Assembly (NCBI GenBank): GCA_018267365.1
Contig: JAFDYQ010000023.1
Location: 1-64,000, forward strand
Source: Bacteroidota bacterium
Lineage (GTDB): Bacteria; Bacteroidota; Bacteroidia; Chitinophagales; LD1
Direction: 5' to 3'
Length of the DNA: 64,000 bases
In this document: positions 55,804 through 63,327 of the stretch, in pieces
Layout of the letters: each line of letters begins with the position of its first letter
How positions within the stretch are numbered: the first letter of the stretch is position 1
Notes under the pieces: model-generated
The model's database searches: none
Told to the model about the DNA's origin: nothing
What the model saw: only the letters and a program-made list of their open reading frames with translations
Translations under genes and position numbers: made by a program

Positions 55804-55835
55804 TTTGATTGATATGGGGAAGTCGTACATCTTTG
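55804..55835 (+). promoter_or_regulatory. Divergent promoter opposite oxyR
   Basis: TTTG (55804-55807) and CATCTTTG (55828-55835; one mismatch to TAnnTTTG) are separated by 20 bp, the normal Bacteroidota -33/-7 spacing. Transcription would start near 55841 on the plus strand, just downstream of the OxyR box. Confidence 0.55.
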
Positions 55836-55869
55836 CATCATGGATATACACATCTATCTGTTCTGATAA

Positions 55870-55926
55870 ATGAAAACGACAGGGATAGAACAAGAGAATA
55901 AAAGATATTTCATAGGTTGGGTTTAG
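55870..55926 (+). CDS. 18-residue ORF in the oxyR-divergent transcript
   Basis: The frame encodes MKTTGIEQENKRYFIGWV and stops 4 bp before the terminator stem. It has no recognised family and could be a spurious frame inside an sRNA. An eight-codon frame also begins at 55840. Its position, filling the space between promoter and terminator, is the reason to list it. Confidence 0.25.
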   Translation: MKTTGIEQENKRYFIGWV

Positions 55927-55929
55927 GTT

Positions 55930-55955
55930 AGGGGCTTCCCAAGGGCCCCTTTTTT
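55930..55955 (+). terminator. Rho-independent terminator
   Basis: AGGGGC and GCCCCT with a 9-nt loop are followed by TTTTTT. It ends the short transcript divergent from oxyR. No larger plus-strand gene precedes it, which is why an sRNA is proposed. Confidence 0.8.
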
Positions 55956-56082
55956 CATGTCTATTAAGACTAAGCTACCTGTCTTTTTTGATATACATGA
56001 GCAAGATTTATTTTGTAATGTATTCATTGTCAGTATAGTTTATAAATGTTTCATTTTTCTGAAACTTTTTTCAAAAAAAACC

Positions 56083-56112
56083 TTGACAAAAGTGTAACCT
56101 GAAACTACCTTG
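56083..56112 (+). promoter_or_regulatory. Promoter of small secreted protein
   Basis: TTGAC (56083) and TACCTTG (56106-56112, close to TAnnTTTG) are 20 bp apart, about 20 bp before the ATG at 56133. Confidence 0.5.
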
Positions 56113-56132
56113 TATTTATAAACGCAAACAAA

Positions 56133-56342
56133 ATGAAAAGCATCCTCCTCACTATCACCTTCCTCGCCGCAGTAGCCACCGCAAAGTGCGAAACGCCAGC
56201 TACTGAGACTAAGAAGGATGTGAAGACCGAGCAAGCTGCTCCGGCAGTTACCCCTGCTGATGCTACTGCCAAGTCCGAGGTGCTGGTCGGTACTAACAAG
56301 GCTAACCTCTCTATTGTGCGCGAAGGTGTAAAACAAGCGTAA
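56133..56342 (+). CDS. 69-residue secreted protein of unknown function
   Basis: The signal peptide (residues 1-17, LLTITFLAAVATA) is followed by about 50 polar residues rich in Ala, Thr, Lys and Glu (ETKKDVKTEQAAPAVTPADA) that look disordered. A short hydrophobic end (NLSIVREGVKQA) closes it. It has its own well-formed promoter and terminator, so it is probably strongly expressed as a single gene. The family is not recognised. Confidence 0.6.
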   Translation: MKSILLTITFLAAVATAKCETPATETKKDVKTEQAAPAVTPADATAKSEVLVGTNKANLSIVREGVKQA

Positions 56343-56373
56343 TCTGCAAGAGCCAACTCAAGCCCCTAATATA

Positions 56374-56407
56374 AAGCTCCGGTTTCATCGGGGCTTTTGT
56401 TTTTTTC
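56374..56407 (+). terminator. Rho-independent terminator
   Basis: AAGCTCCG and CGGGGCTT form an 8-bp stem (one G-U) followed by a T-run, ending the 69-residue protein gene. Confidence 0.85.
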
Positions 56408-56558
56408 CCCTTGTCATTTCGGTAGATCCCCGATTGGGTACAACATAAGAGTTGTATTCTACGCTCTCTCGCGAATCAAATTACTACCTTAACATATATA
56501 CATCCATTGGTAATATGTTCGTACAGGTCAATTGTCACGGGCATCTATCACGTTATAT

Positions 56559-57389
56559 ATGCCTACAGTTGAGGTTCAGAGGTCTGATATTGAGTACTTA
56601 TTGTATATTATTTATGATATATATGGCTATGATTTTCGTCAGTATTCAGAGGCGCATATCCGCAGGCGCGTGCTGCACCGCATGCTTATATCAGATTTAG
56701 GTTCGGTGCAGGAGTTGTCTGACCGGGTAGGAACAGACCGGGCTTTTGCCGGTTTACTGCTACAGGATCTATCCATTACGGTCACTGAGATGTTTCGCGA
56801 TCCGGATTTCTACCGGGCCCTTCGCGCGCAGGTCATACCATTTCTCAGGACGTATTCGTTTATCCGGATATGGCATGCCGGGTGTGCTACAGGGCAGGAG
56901 GTCTACTCCATGGCCATACTCCTACAGGAGGAGGGACTATATGACCGGACCACCATCTATGCCACAGATTTCAATCAGCATGCACTGGATATCGCCCGCG
57001 ACGGAGTATATCCTATGGCATCAGCACGGGCATATACTGCAAACTATCAAAGGTCCGGAGGTAGTGGGAGTTTCGCAGGCTACTATACCTCTGGCTATGA
57101 CCATCTGGTCATGGAGCGCAGTTTGAAAGACAACATCGTCTGGGCGCACCATAATCTGGTCACCGACCATGTCTTTGCAGAGGTGCATCTGGTTCTCTGC
57201 CGCAATGTCCTGATCTATTTCAATAAGGATCTTCAAAGGAGAGCCTTATCCTTATTTACAGATAGCCTTGTGAGCGGCGGTGTATTGGCGCTGGGATCAC
57301 GCGAGAGTCTCCAGTTTAGCGGTCATGAGCCACACTATCATCCTTTGGATGCCCGGCAGAGGCTCTTTCGCAAGAAATATGGATCCTGA
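56559..57389 (+). CDS. cheR: CheR-type SAM methyltransferase
   Basis: From the ATG at 56559 the enzyme is 276 residues. The N-terminal helical domain reads IRRRVLHRMLISDL. The SAM site reads WHAGCATGQEVYSMAILLQE, then YATDFNQHALDIARDGVYP, and LVLCRNVLIYFNK is the CheR catalytic-site motif. It methylates glutamates on chemoreceptor-like or sensor proteins. No CheB, receptor or CheA is in the window. It leads a cluster with two sensor kinases and a receiver, so it may modify the coiled-coil regions of those kinases, as in other CheR-kinase operons. Confidence 0.88.
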   Translation: MPTVEVQRSDIEYLLYIIYDIYGYDFRQYSEAHIRRRVLHRMLISDLGSVQELSDRVGTDRAFAGLLLQDLSITVTEMFRDPDFYRALRAQVIPFLRTYSFIRIWHAGCATGQEVYSMAILLQEEGLYDRTTIYATDFNQHALDIARDGVYPMASARAYTANYQRSGGSGSFAGYYTSGYDHLVMERSLKDNIVWAHHNLVTDHVFAEVHLVLCRNVLIYFNKDLQRRALSLFTDSLVSGGVLALGSRESLQFSGHEPHYHPLDARQRLFRKKYGS

Positions 57390-57445
57390 CCCGGGCATGA
57401 CATTGCGCCCTCAAATAATACGAATAAACCACAGCATAAACAGAA

Positions 57446-60400
57446 ATGAAATTAACCCTCGACAAGAAAATACTCATAGCACTGGCTATTTGCTCCGCTC
57501 TTCTGCTGGGAGTAGGCATAGCCTCTGTACGCAATAGTGAAAAGTGGGTCACCACTACCTCGTGGGTAGCACATACGCACCAGGTGCTCTATGAGCTGGG
57601 GCAGGTGCTCCAGTATGCCGAGGATGCTGAAACCGCAGAGCGGGGATATATTATAAGCGGTGAGGCGGACTATCTGGATCCATTTGATGGTGACAAGGCT
57701 GCTATACGACAGCATATACGCAGCATACAGCAGCTGACAGAAGATAACCCGGCACAGCAGGACAATATCCGCACTCTGTCGGAACTGACCGGCGACCATA
57801 TGGCGCACCTGGACAGATGTATCGGCATCAGAAAGGCGCAGGGGTTTGACGCTGCGGCGCGTATGCTGGCCAATGCCGAAGGGAAAAAAAGGCTGGACCG
57901 TATACGCCGGCAGGTAGCACTCTCCATGCGCCTGGAAAATGAACTACTGGCTACCCGAGAGAAAGCCAGTAAAGAAGATGCCCAAAATTTTATGCAGGTG
58001 TTTATATTGCTGCTGGTCATCATTGTGCTGGTCCTCATCGCAGTGTATATTATCATCAGCACAAATCTCAAAGCCCTGCGCCGGGCAGAGCAGGAAAATG
58101 AGGACAAGAACTGGAACCTGACCGGCACCAGTGAGCTGGCGCGCCAGATGCAGGGCAATAAACTGACCCAGGACCTGTCACAGCATATCATAGACTATGT
58201 ATGCAAATACCTGGAGGCAGATATAGGCGCTATATACCTCACAGACGCAGATGGAGCCCACCTCACGCTTAGTGCCGGCTATGCCGTAGATAGTCACACA
58301 CTGGCGCAAAAGCGCGTCTGCTGGGGCGAGGGGCTGGTAGGCCAGGCAGCTGCAGGCAATACGATGATCATCTTGTCAGATATACCCGTAGGTTACTTTC
58401 ATGTAGAAAGTAGCATCGGGGCCATAAGGCCGCGTGAGATCATTGCTGCTGCCTTCCCGCTGGACGAGAGGGTGCTCGGTGTGATAGAGATCGGCAAGGT
58501 AGCCGGCTTCTCGGCTATAGCCAGGAAGTTTCTGCCGCTGGTGATCAATAATGTGGCTATAGGAATAGATGCTGCGCAGGCACGCGCCAAGGCTAAAGAA
58601 CTGATGGACCAGACCCTGCAGCAGGCAGAGGAGCTGCAGGCACAGCAGGAGGAGCTGCGCCAGATGAATGAAGAGCTGGAGGAGCAGTCTCAAAACCTGC
58701 GCCAGCAGCAGGAGGAGCTGCAGATGACCAATGAGGAACTGGAAGAGCAGACACAGATCCTGGAGGCCAAAAATGCTGAAGTAGAAGCGGCACGTGCAGA
58801 CATCCAGCAAAAGTCCCGCCAGCTGGAGATCAGCAGCCGGTACAAGTCAGAGTTTCTGGCCAATATGTCTCATGAGTTGCGTACACCGCTCAATAGCCTC
58901 CTCATCCTCTCACGAGATCTGGCAGATAATAAGAAGAAAAACCTCACGCAAGACCAGGTAGAGAGTGCGGAGATCATCAATAAGAGTGGCATGGACCTGC
59001 TGGGCCTGATCAATGAAGTGCTGGACCTGTCTAAGATAGAGGCGGGCAAAATGACACTGGAGCTGGAGCGGCTGGAGCTGAAATCCTTTGCAGATGATAT
59101 AGGGAGAAACTTTCGCCATCAGGCGGAGAGCAAGGGATTGAAACTGAGCCTGACACTGGGAGAGACGCTGCCCGGCTATATTATCACAGATACCAAGCGG
59201 CTGGACCAGATCATGCGAAACCTGCTATCCAATGCGATCAAGTTTACTGCACATGGAGTGATAGGCGTAGATATACAGCGGAGGGACAGCGGCCACGTAT
59301 CTATAGCAGTGAGCGATACTGGCATAGGCATACCTGCAGATAAGCAGATGGCCGTATTTGAAGCCTTTCATCAGGGAGATGGCAGTACCTCACGCAAGTA
59401 TGGTGGTACGGGTCTCGGCCTCTCCATATCACGGGAGCTCAGCCGCCTGCTGGGTGGCGAGATCAGGCTGGAGAGTACAGTGGGAGAGGGTACCACCTTT
59501 ACCCTCATACTGCCGGTAGAGCTCAAGGCTGAGAGGGTAGCGGGAGATGGCTCCAAGGATATCACAGTCTCCCGGCCTGCACAGGTCTTTGAAAAAAATG
59601 AGCATTTGTATAACTATCCCACTATAAAGGACGACCGCGGGGACGTGAAAGAAGGTGATACGCTGGTGCTCATTATAGAGGATGATCTGAAGTTTGCCGA
59701 GATACTGCTCCGGCAGAGCCATACCAAAGGTTTCAAGTGTATAGCGGCTGCCACCGGAGAGGACGGGCTCGTACTGGCAGCGCAGTACAGGCCACATGCC
59801 ATCATACTGGATATAGATCTGCCCGGTATAGATGGGCATCAGGTGCTGGCTCAGCTGAAGCATGACCCTGATACACGCCATATACCCGTACATATCATGT
59901 CGGTGAATGAACGCACCCTCGGCCCGATCAAAGAAGGCGCCGTTGAGTTTCTCACCAAACCGATACAAAAGAGGGACCTCGAGGAAGCATTCAACAGGAT
60001 AGAAAACCTGGTGAATCGCAAGGTGAAAAACCTCCTCATAGTAGAAGACGACGCCAATGCTCGTATCGCTATGAAAAAGCTGATAGGCAATGGTGATGTG
60101 AAGACATACGAAGCCAAAGATGGGGCGGAGGCACTGGATATGTACACGGCACATCACATAGACTGTATCGTGCTGGACCTGGGCCTGCCCGATATGAGCG
60201 GCATAGACCTGATACACAGCCTGCAGAAGACACGGGAGCCGCTGCCACCTATCATCATCTATACAGGCAAAGAACTGACCCGTGCCGAGAATGATGAGCT
60301 GCAAAAATATGCAGAGAGCATCATCATCAAGGGTGTGAAATCTGAGGAGCGCCTGCTGGACGAGACCGCCTTATTCCTGCACCGCACTATCAGCCTGCTG

Positions 60401-60826
60401 CCAGAGGCCAAGCAGAAGATCATCACAGGCCTGTATGACCGCGAGAGTCTCTTTCACAATAAAAAGATACTGCTGGTAGATGATGATATGCGCAACGTAT
60501 TTGCCCTCTCCAAGGTACTACGCGAGCGGGGACTGGAGGTGGCCCGGGCAGAGAACGGGCAGATAGCGCTGGATATGCTGGCAGCAGATCCGGATGTACA
60601 TCTCGTGCTCATGGATATCATGATGCCTGAGATGGACGGCTACGAGGCCATGCGGCGCATCAGGGCGCAGGAGCGGTTTAGAACATTGCCTATCATAGCG
60701 CTCACGGCCAAGGCTATGAAGGAAGACAAGCAGAAGTGTATAGATGCCGGGGCCAACGATTATATCACCAAGCCGGTAGACGTGGAGCGGCTGCTGTCAC
60801 TGATGCGCGTATGGCTCAGCAAATAA
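57446..60826 (+). CDS. Hybrid histidine kinase CHASE3-GAF-HisKA-HATPase-REC-REC-REC
   Basis: The 1126-residue protein has the following order: membrane helix (10-28), CHASE3-type extracytoplasmic domain (30-170, VLQYAEDAETAERGYIISGE), second helix (about 185-208), GAF (235-375), Gln/Glu coiled coil (385-465), HisKA with His476 in NMSHELRTPLNS, HATPase (about 570-690, TGLGLSISRELSRLLGGEIR), and three receivers (about 738-850, 860-970 and 1005-1122). The receivers have Asp in IILDIDLPG, IVLDLGLPD and LVLMDIMMPEMDG. It is a multi-step phosphorelay node of the kind found with CheR in Bacteroidota. The signal is unknown. Confidence 0.93.
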   Translation: MKLTLDKKILIALAICSALLLGVGIASVRNSEKWVTTTSWVAHTHQVLYELGQVLQYAEDAETAERGYIISGEADYLDPFDGDKAAIRQHIRSIQQLTEDNPAQQDNIRTLSELTGDHMAHLDRCIGIRKAQGFDAAARMLANAEGKKRLDRIRRQVALSMRLENELLATREKASKEDAQNFMQVFILLLVIIVLVLIAVYIIISTNLKALRRAEQENEDKNWNLTGTSELARQMQGNKLTQDLSQHIIDYVCKYLEADIGAIYLTDADGAHLTLSAGYAVDSHTLAQKRVCWGEGLVGQAAAGNTMIILSDIPVGYFHVESSIGAIRPREIIAAAFPLDERVLGVIEIGKVAGFSAIARKFLPLVINNVAIGIDAAQARAKAKELMDQTLQQAEELQAQQEELRQMNEELEEQSQNLRQQQEELQMTNEELEEQTQILEAKNAEVEAARADIQQKSRQLEISSRYKSEFLANMSHELRTPLNSLLILSRDLADNKKKNLTQDQVESAEIINKSGMDLLGLINEVLDLSKIEAGKMTLELERLELKSFADDIGRNFRHQAESKGLKLSLTLGETLPGYIITDTKRLDQIMRNLLSNAIKFTAHGVIGVDIQRRDSGHVSIAVSDTGIGIPADKQMAVFEAFHQGDGSTSRKYGGTGLGLSISRELSRLLGGEIRLESTVGEGTTFTLILPVELKAERVAGDGSKDITVSRPAQVFEKNEHLYNYPTIKDDRGDVKEGDTLVLIIEDDLKFAEILLRQSHTKGFKCIAAATGEDGLVLAAQYRPHAIILDIDLPGIDGHQVLAQLKHDPDTRHIPVHIMSVNERTLGPIKEGAVEFLTKPIQKRDLEEAFNRIENLVNRKVKNLLIVEDDANARIAMKKLIGNGDVKTYEAKDGAEALDMYTAHHIDCIVLDLGLPDMSGIDLIHSLQKTREPLPPIIIYTGKELTRAENDELQKYAESIIIKGVKSEERLLDETALFLHRTISLLPEAKQKIITGLYDRESLFHNKKILLVDDDMRNVFALSKVLRERGLEVARAENGQIALDMLAADPDVHLVLMDIMMPEMDGYEAMRRIRAQERFRTLPIIALTAKAMKEDKQKCIDAGANDYITKPVDVERLLSLMRVWLSK

Positions 60827-60851
60827 TTTTTAAGAATCAAATCCTCTGACT

Positions 60852-61976
60852 ATGAGCAGGAGACCCAAAATACTGATAGTAGACGATAAACCAGAAAACC
60901 TGATAGCGCTGGAGACCGTGCTCCGCGACCTGGATATAGAGCTGGTCAGGGCCTACAGTGGCAATGAAGCACTGCGGGCTACGCTGCACCATGACTTTGC
61001 ACTGGCGCTGCTGGATATACAGATGCCTGAGATGGACGGCTATGAGCTGGCCGGTATCCTCAGAGAGGAGGAGAGGACAGCCAAACTGCCCTTCATCTTT
61101 ATCTCTGCTGTATACACTGACAACCTTAATATTTTCAAAGGCTACGAGCGTGGTGCCTTTAGCTTTATCACGAAGCCTTTCCAGCCGGAGATATTGATCA
61201 ATAAAGTGAAGTTCTTTATCAATATCTACGAGCAGGAGGCAGCGCTCAGCGACCTGAATGAGGAGCTACGGCAAAAGAACGAAGACCTGGAGCAAAGCAA
61301 TAAAGACCTCGAGGCCTTTACCTACTCTGTATCTCATGACCTCCGTGCGCCGCTCCGGGCGGTGCATAGCTATGCCATGATCCTCCGGGAAGACCATGAG
61401 AAGGAACTGAACGCAGAGTGCCTGCGCCTGATAGGCAATATCACACGCAATGCAGAGCGCATGGCCAGCCTCATAGAGAGCCTGCTGGAGTTTAGCCGCC
61501 TGGGCAAACAGGGCATCAAGGCACGCACAGTAGATATCAGCAGCCTGATACAGGAGGCGCTGGAGGAGATACAGGCTACAGCCCGGAGGCTACCGGAGTT
61601 TCGCATACAGCAGGATATACCCCTGGCCACAGGAGACCGCGAGCTGCTCAAGCAGGTTTTTGTGAACCTGCTGTCCAATGCAGTAAAATACTCCGGCAAG
61701 AAAGATGCTCCTGTAGTAGAGGTGGGTGCCAGACGGGATGGCGGCGACGTGATCTATCATGTACGAGATAATGGCTCAGGCTTTGATATGCAGTATATGA
61801 ATAAGCTCTTTGGCGTATTCTCGCGGCTGCACAGGGATACAGAGTTTGAGGGCATAGGCATAGGGCTGGCTATCGTACAGCGCATAGTGACGCGCAGCGG
61901 CGGCAGGGTGTGGGCAGAGGGTGCATTGGACCAGGGGGCTACATTCTACGTAGCGCTGCCTGCGGCAAACATTTAA
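60852..61976 (+). CDS. Response-regulator/histidine-kinase fusion (REC-HisKA-HATPase)
   Basis: The 374-residue cytoplasmic protein starts with a receiver (ILIVDDKPENLIALETVLRD, Asp in LALLDIQMPEMDG). A short coiled coil links it to HisKA (YSVSHDLRAPLRAVHSYAMI) and HATPase (FVNLLSNAVKYSGKK, GIGIGLAIVQRIVTRSGGR). The layout matches light/phytochrome-type and phosphorelay kinases. It follows the hybrid kinase by 25 bp and precedes a stand-alone receiver, probably one operon. Confidence 0.92.
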   Translation: MSRRPKILIVDDKPENLIALETVLRDLDIELVRAYSGNEALRATLHHDFALALLDIQMPEMDGYELAGILREEERTAKLPFIFISAVYTDNLNIFKGYERGAFSFITKPFQPEILINKVKFFINIYEQEAALSDLNEELRQKNEDLEQSNKDLEAFTYSVSHDLRAPLRAVHSYAMILREDHEKELNAECLRLIGNITRNAERMASLIESLLEFSRLGKQGIKARTVDISSLIQEALEEIQATARRLPEFRIQQDIPLATGDRELLKQVFVNLLSNAVKYSGKKDAPVVEVGARRDGGDVIYHVRDNGSGFDMQYMNKLFGVFSRLHRDTEFEGIGIGLAIVQRIVTRSGGRVWAEGALDQGATFYVALPAANI

Positions 61977-62011
61977 CACAAGACAATAACCATACACACA
62001 ATTTATATTTT

Positions 62012-62473
62012 ATGGACACTACACTAGAAGGAGTAGAGATACTACTCGTGGAAGACAATGAGCACGATGCCGAGCTGACGATGCGTGCGCTCAAAAGAAA
62101 CAACCTGGCCAATGGCCTGCTACACCTCAGAGACGGAGCCGAGGCGCTGGACTTCATATTCGGTGAGGGGACTCATGCAGGCCGTGAGGTAGAGCACAGG
62201 CTGCAAGTGATCGTGCTGGATATCAATATGCCCCGTGTGAGCGGGCTGGAGGTGCTCAGACGGCTCAAGGCTGATGAGCGCACCTGCCACATACCGGTGG
62301 TGGTGCTCACCTCTACCAAAGACGACCCTATCATGAAGCACTGCTATGAGCTGGGTGTCAATAGCTATGTGGTCAAACCCGTGGCCTTTGACGCCTTCTT
62401 CAAGGAGATATCGGCACTCGGGTTTTTCTGGATGATCGTAAACCAGGTAGACAAGGGCAGCGTCACTGCCTGA
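62012..62473 (+). CDS. Stand-alone receiver protein (Rcp1/CheY-like)
   Basis: From the ATG at 62012 the protein is 153 residues; the frame upstream overlaps the kinase gene and is not used. Receiver residues are present: EDNEHDAE acidic pocket, phosphoacceptor Asp in VIVLDINMPRVSG, LTSTKDD Thr and VVKPVAF Lys. The longer alpha4/alpha5 region resembles Rcp1-type regulators paired with phytochrome-like kinases. It has no output domain. It lies 35 bp after the REC-kinase gene and overlaps the convergent gene by 11 bp. Confidence 0.92.
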   Translation: MDTTLEGVEILLVEDNEHDAELTMRALKRNNLANGLLHLRDGAEALDFIFGEGTHAGREVEHRLQVIVLDINMPRVSGLEVLRRLKADERTCHIPVVVLTSTKDDPIMKHCYELGVNSYVVKPVAFDAFFKEISALGFFWMIVNQVDKGSVTA

Positions 62474-63107
62474 GCAGCTTAAAGGCGTGCGTCCAGCTAT
62501 TGTCTCTGAAGCCCGGTATACACCAGAGCATGCACAGCGCCTCTATGGCCCTGGCAGCCTCTACGCCACCCATATCCTCCGGCTCATGGCCAAAGTAGTC
62601 CAGTATCTCTGATACCTCTGCCTTGGCTGCATCATTATTGCCGCAGATGAACATCGTCGGCTTGCCGCCCAGGTACTCAGGATTGACCATCACAGGGCTG
62701 CCTATAGAGTTGAAGCATTTCACGAAGTGAGCATCCGGATAGAGCGCCTGCAGCTCCTCCATCAGAGAGGTATTGGCTGCGGTAAAGTAGGGCAGGACCC
62801 CATTCACCGGAGGGCCGGCTATCGGGTTGCAGGTATCGATGATCGTCTTGCCGTCCAGGTGCTTCTGCTCGGCCAGTGCCAGCGCGTCCTTAGCTGCGTG
62901 GCCTTTCACAGCCAGTACTACGATGTCACCAAAGAATGCCGCCTCTGAGAAGGTGCCTACGGATGCTTTCTCTCCGGCCTTGGCCTGCCAGTCGGCCAGC
63001 TTACTCTTGTCGCGGGTGCCGAGGCGCACCTCGTAGCCGTGCTTGATAAATCCATTGCCCAGTGTCTTGGCTACTGCGCCTGACCCGATGATGCCTATTC
63101 TTTTCAT
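62463..63107 (-). CDS. NADPH-dependent F420 reductase-like oxidoreductase
   Basis: The 214-residue protein has a Rossmann fold (IGIIGSGAVAKTLGNGFIKH, then RLGTRDK) and NPIAGPPVNG. KCFNSIGSPVMVNPEYLGGK and the DMGGVEAARAIEALCMLW stretch are typical of the F420-dependent NADP oxidoreductase / STEAP-like group. F420 itself is unlikely here, so the true substrate is unknown. It is convergent with the receiver gene. Confidence 0.82.
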   Translation of the reverse strand: MKRIGIIGSGAVAKTLGNGFIKHGYEVRLGTRDKSKLADWQAKAGEKASVGTFSEAAFFGDIVVLAVKGHAAKDALALAEQKHLDGKTIIDTCNPIAGPPVNGVLPYFTAANTSLMEELQALYPDAHFVKCFNSIGSPVMVNPEYLGGKPTMFICGNNDAAKAEVSEILDYFGHEPEDMGGVEAARAIEALCMLWCIPGFRDNSWTHAFKLLRQ

Positions 63108-63139
63108 ATGCTTGTTTGGTTTAGATAATCAAATACAGT

Positions 63140-63224
63140 TTGAACCGCCAAGTACGCGGAGAACCTGACTACCGTCAGGCAGGCGCAAAGGTTATAAATC
63201 TTTCTTCGCTTTCTTTGCGGTTGA
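63140..63224. repeat. Dispersed intergenic repeat, copy 2
   Basis: It starts TTGAACCGCCAAGTACGCGG and ends GCGGTTGA, like the copy at 20389-20454; the first 25 bp differ once. The middle differs and contains CCTGACTACCGTCAGGCAGG, which resembles the terminator repeat near 43006. No gene is present between 63108 and 63277. Confidence 0.65.
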
Positions 63225-63277
63225 TAATTTAATAGGAGGCAAAAATTATACCCACTAGCTCACATCCCCATAAACAA

Positions 63278-63307
63278 AAAAGCACCACCCGGATGGATAG
63301 TGCTTTT
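63278..63307 (-). terminator. Rho-independent terminator of OmpA gene
   Basis: On the minus strand AAAAGCAC and GTGCTTTT form an 8-bp stem followed by a T-run, 20 bp after the OmpA-family stop codon. Confidence 0.8.
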
Positions 63308-63327
63308 CTTTATCTCTTAGTTACTTA

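Larger units (their letters stand above)
55841..55955 (+). ncRNA. Putative OxyS-like short transcript
   Basis: The predicted promoter and a terminator (55930-55955) would delimit an RNA of about 115 nt, divergent from oxyR and beside an OxyR box. This mirrors E. coli oxyS (about 109 nt). It may act as an sRNA and/or encode the 18-residue peptide at 55870. Sequence similarity to OxyS is not claimed. Confidence 0.4.

Noticed and set aside
59429..60304. 291-residue minus-strand ORF
   Set aside because: Antisense to the receiver domains of the hybrid kinase; no motif support.
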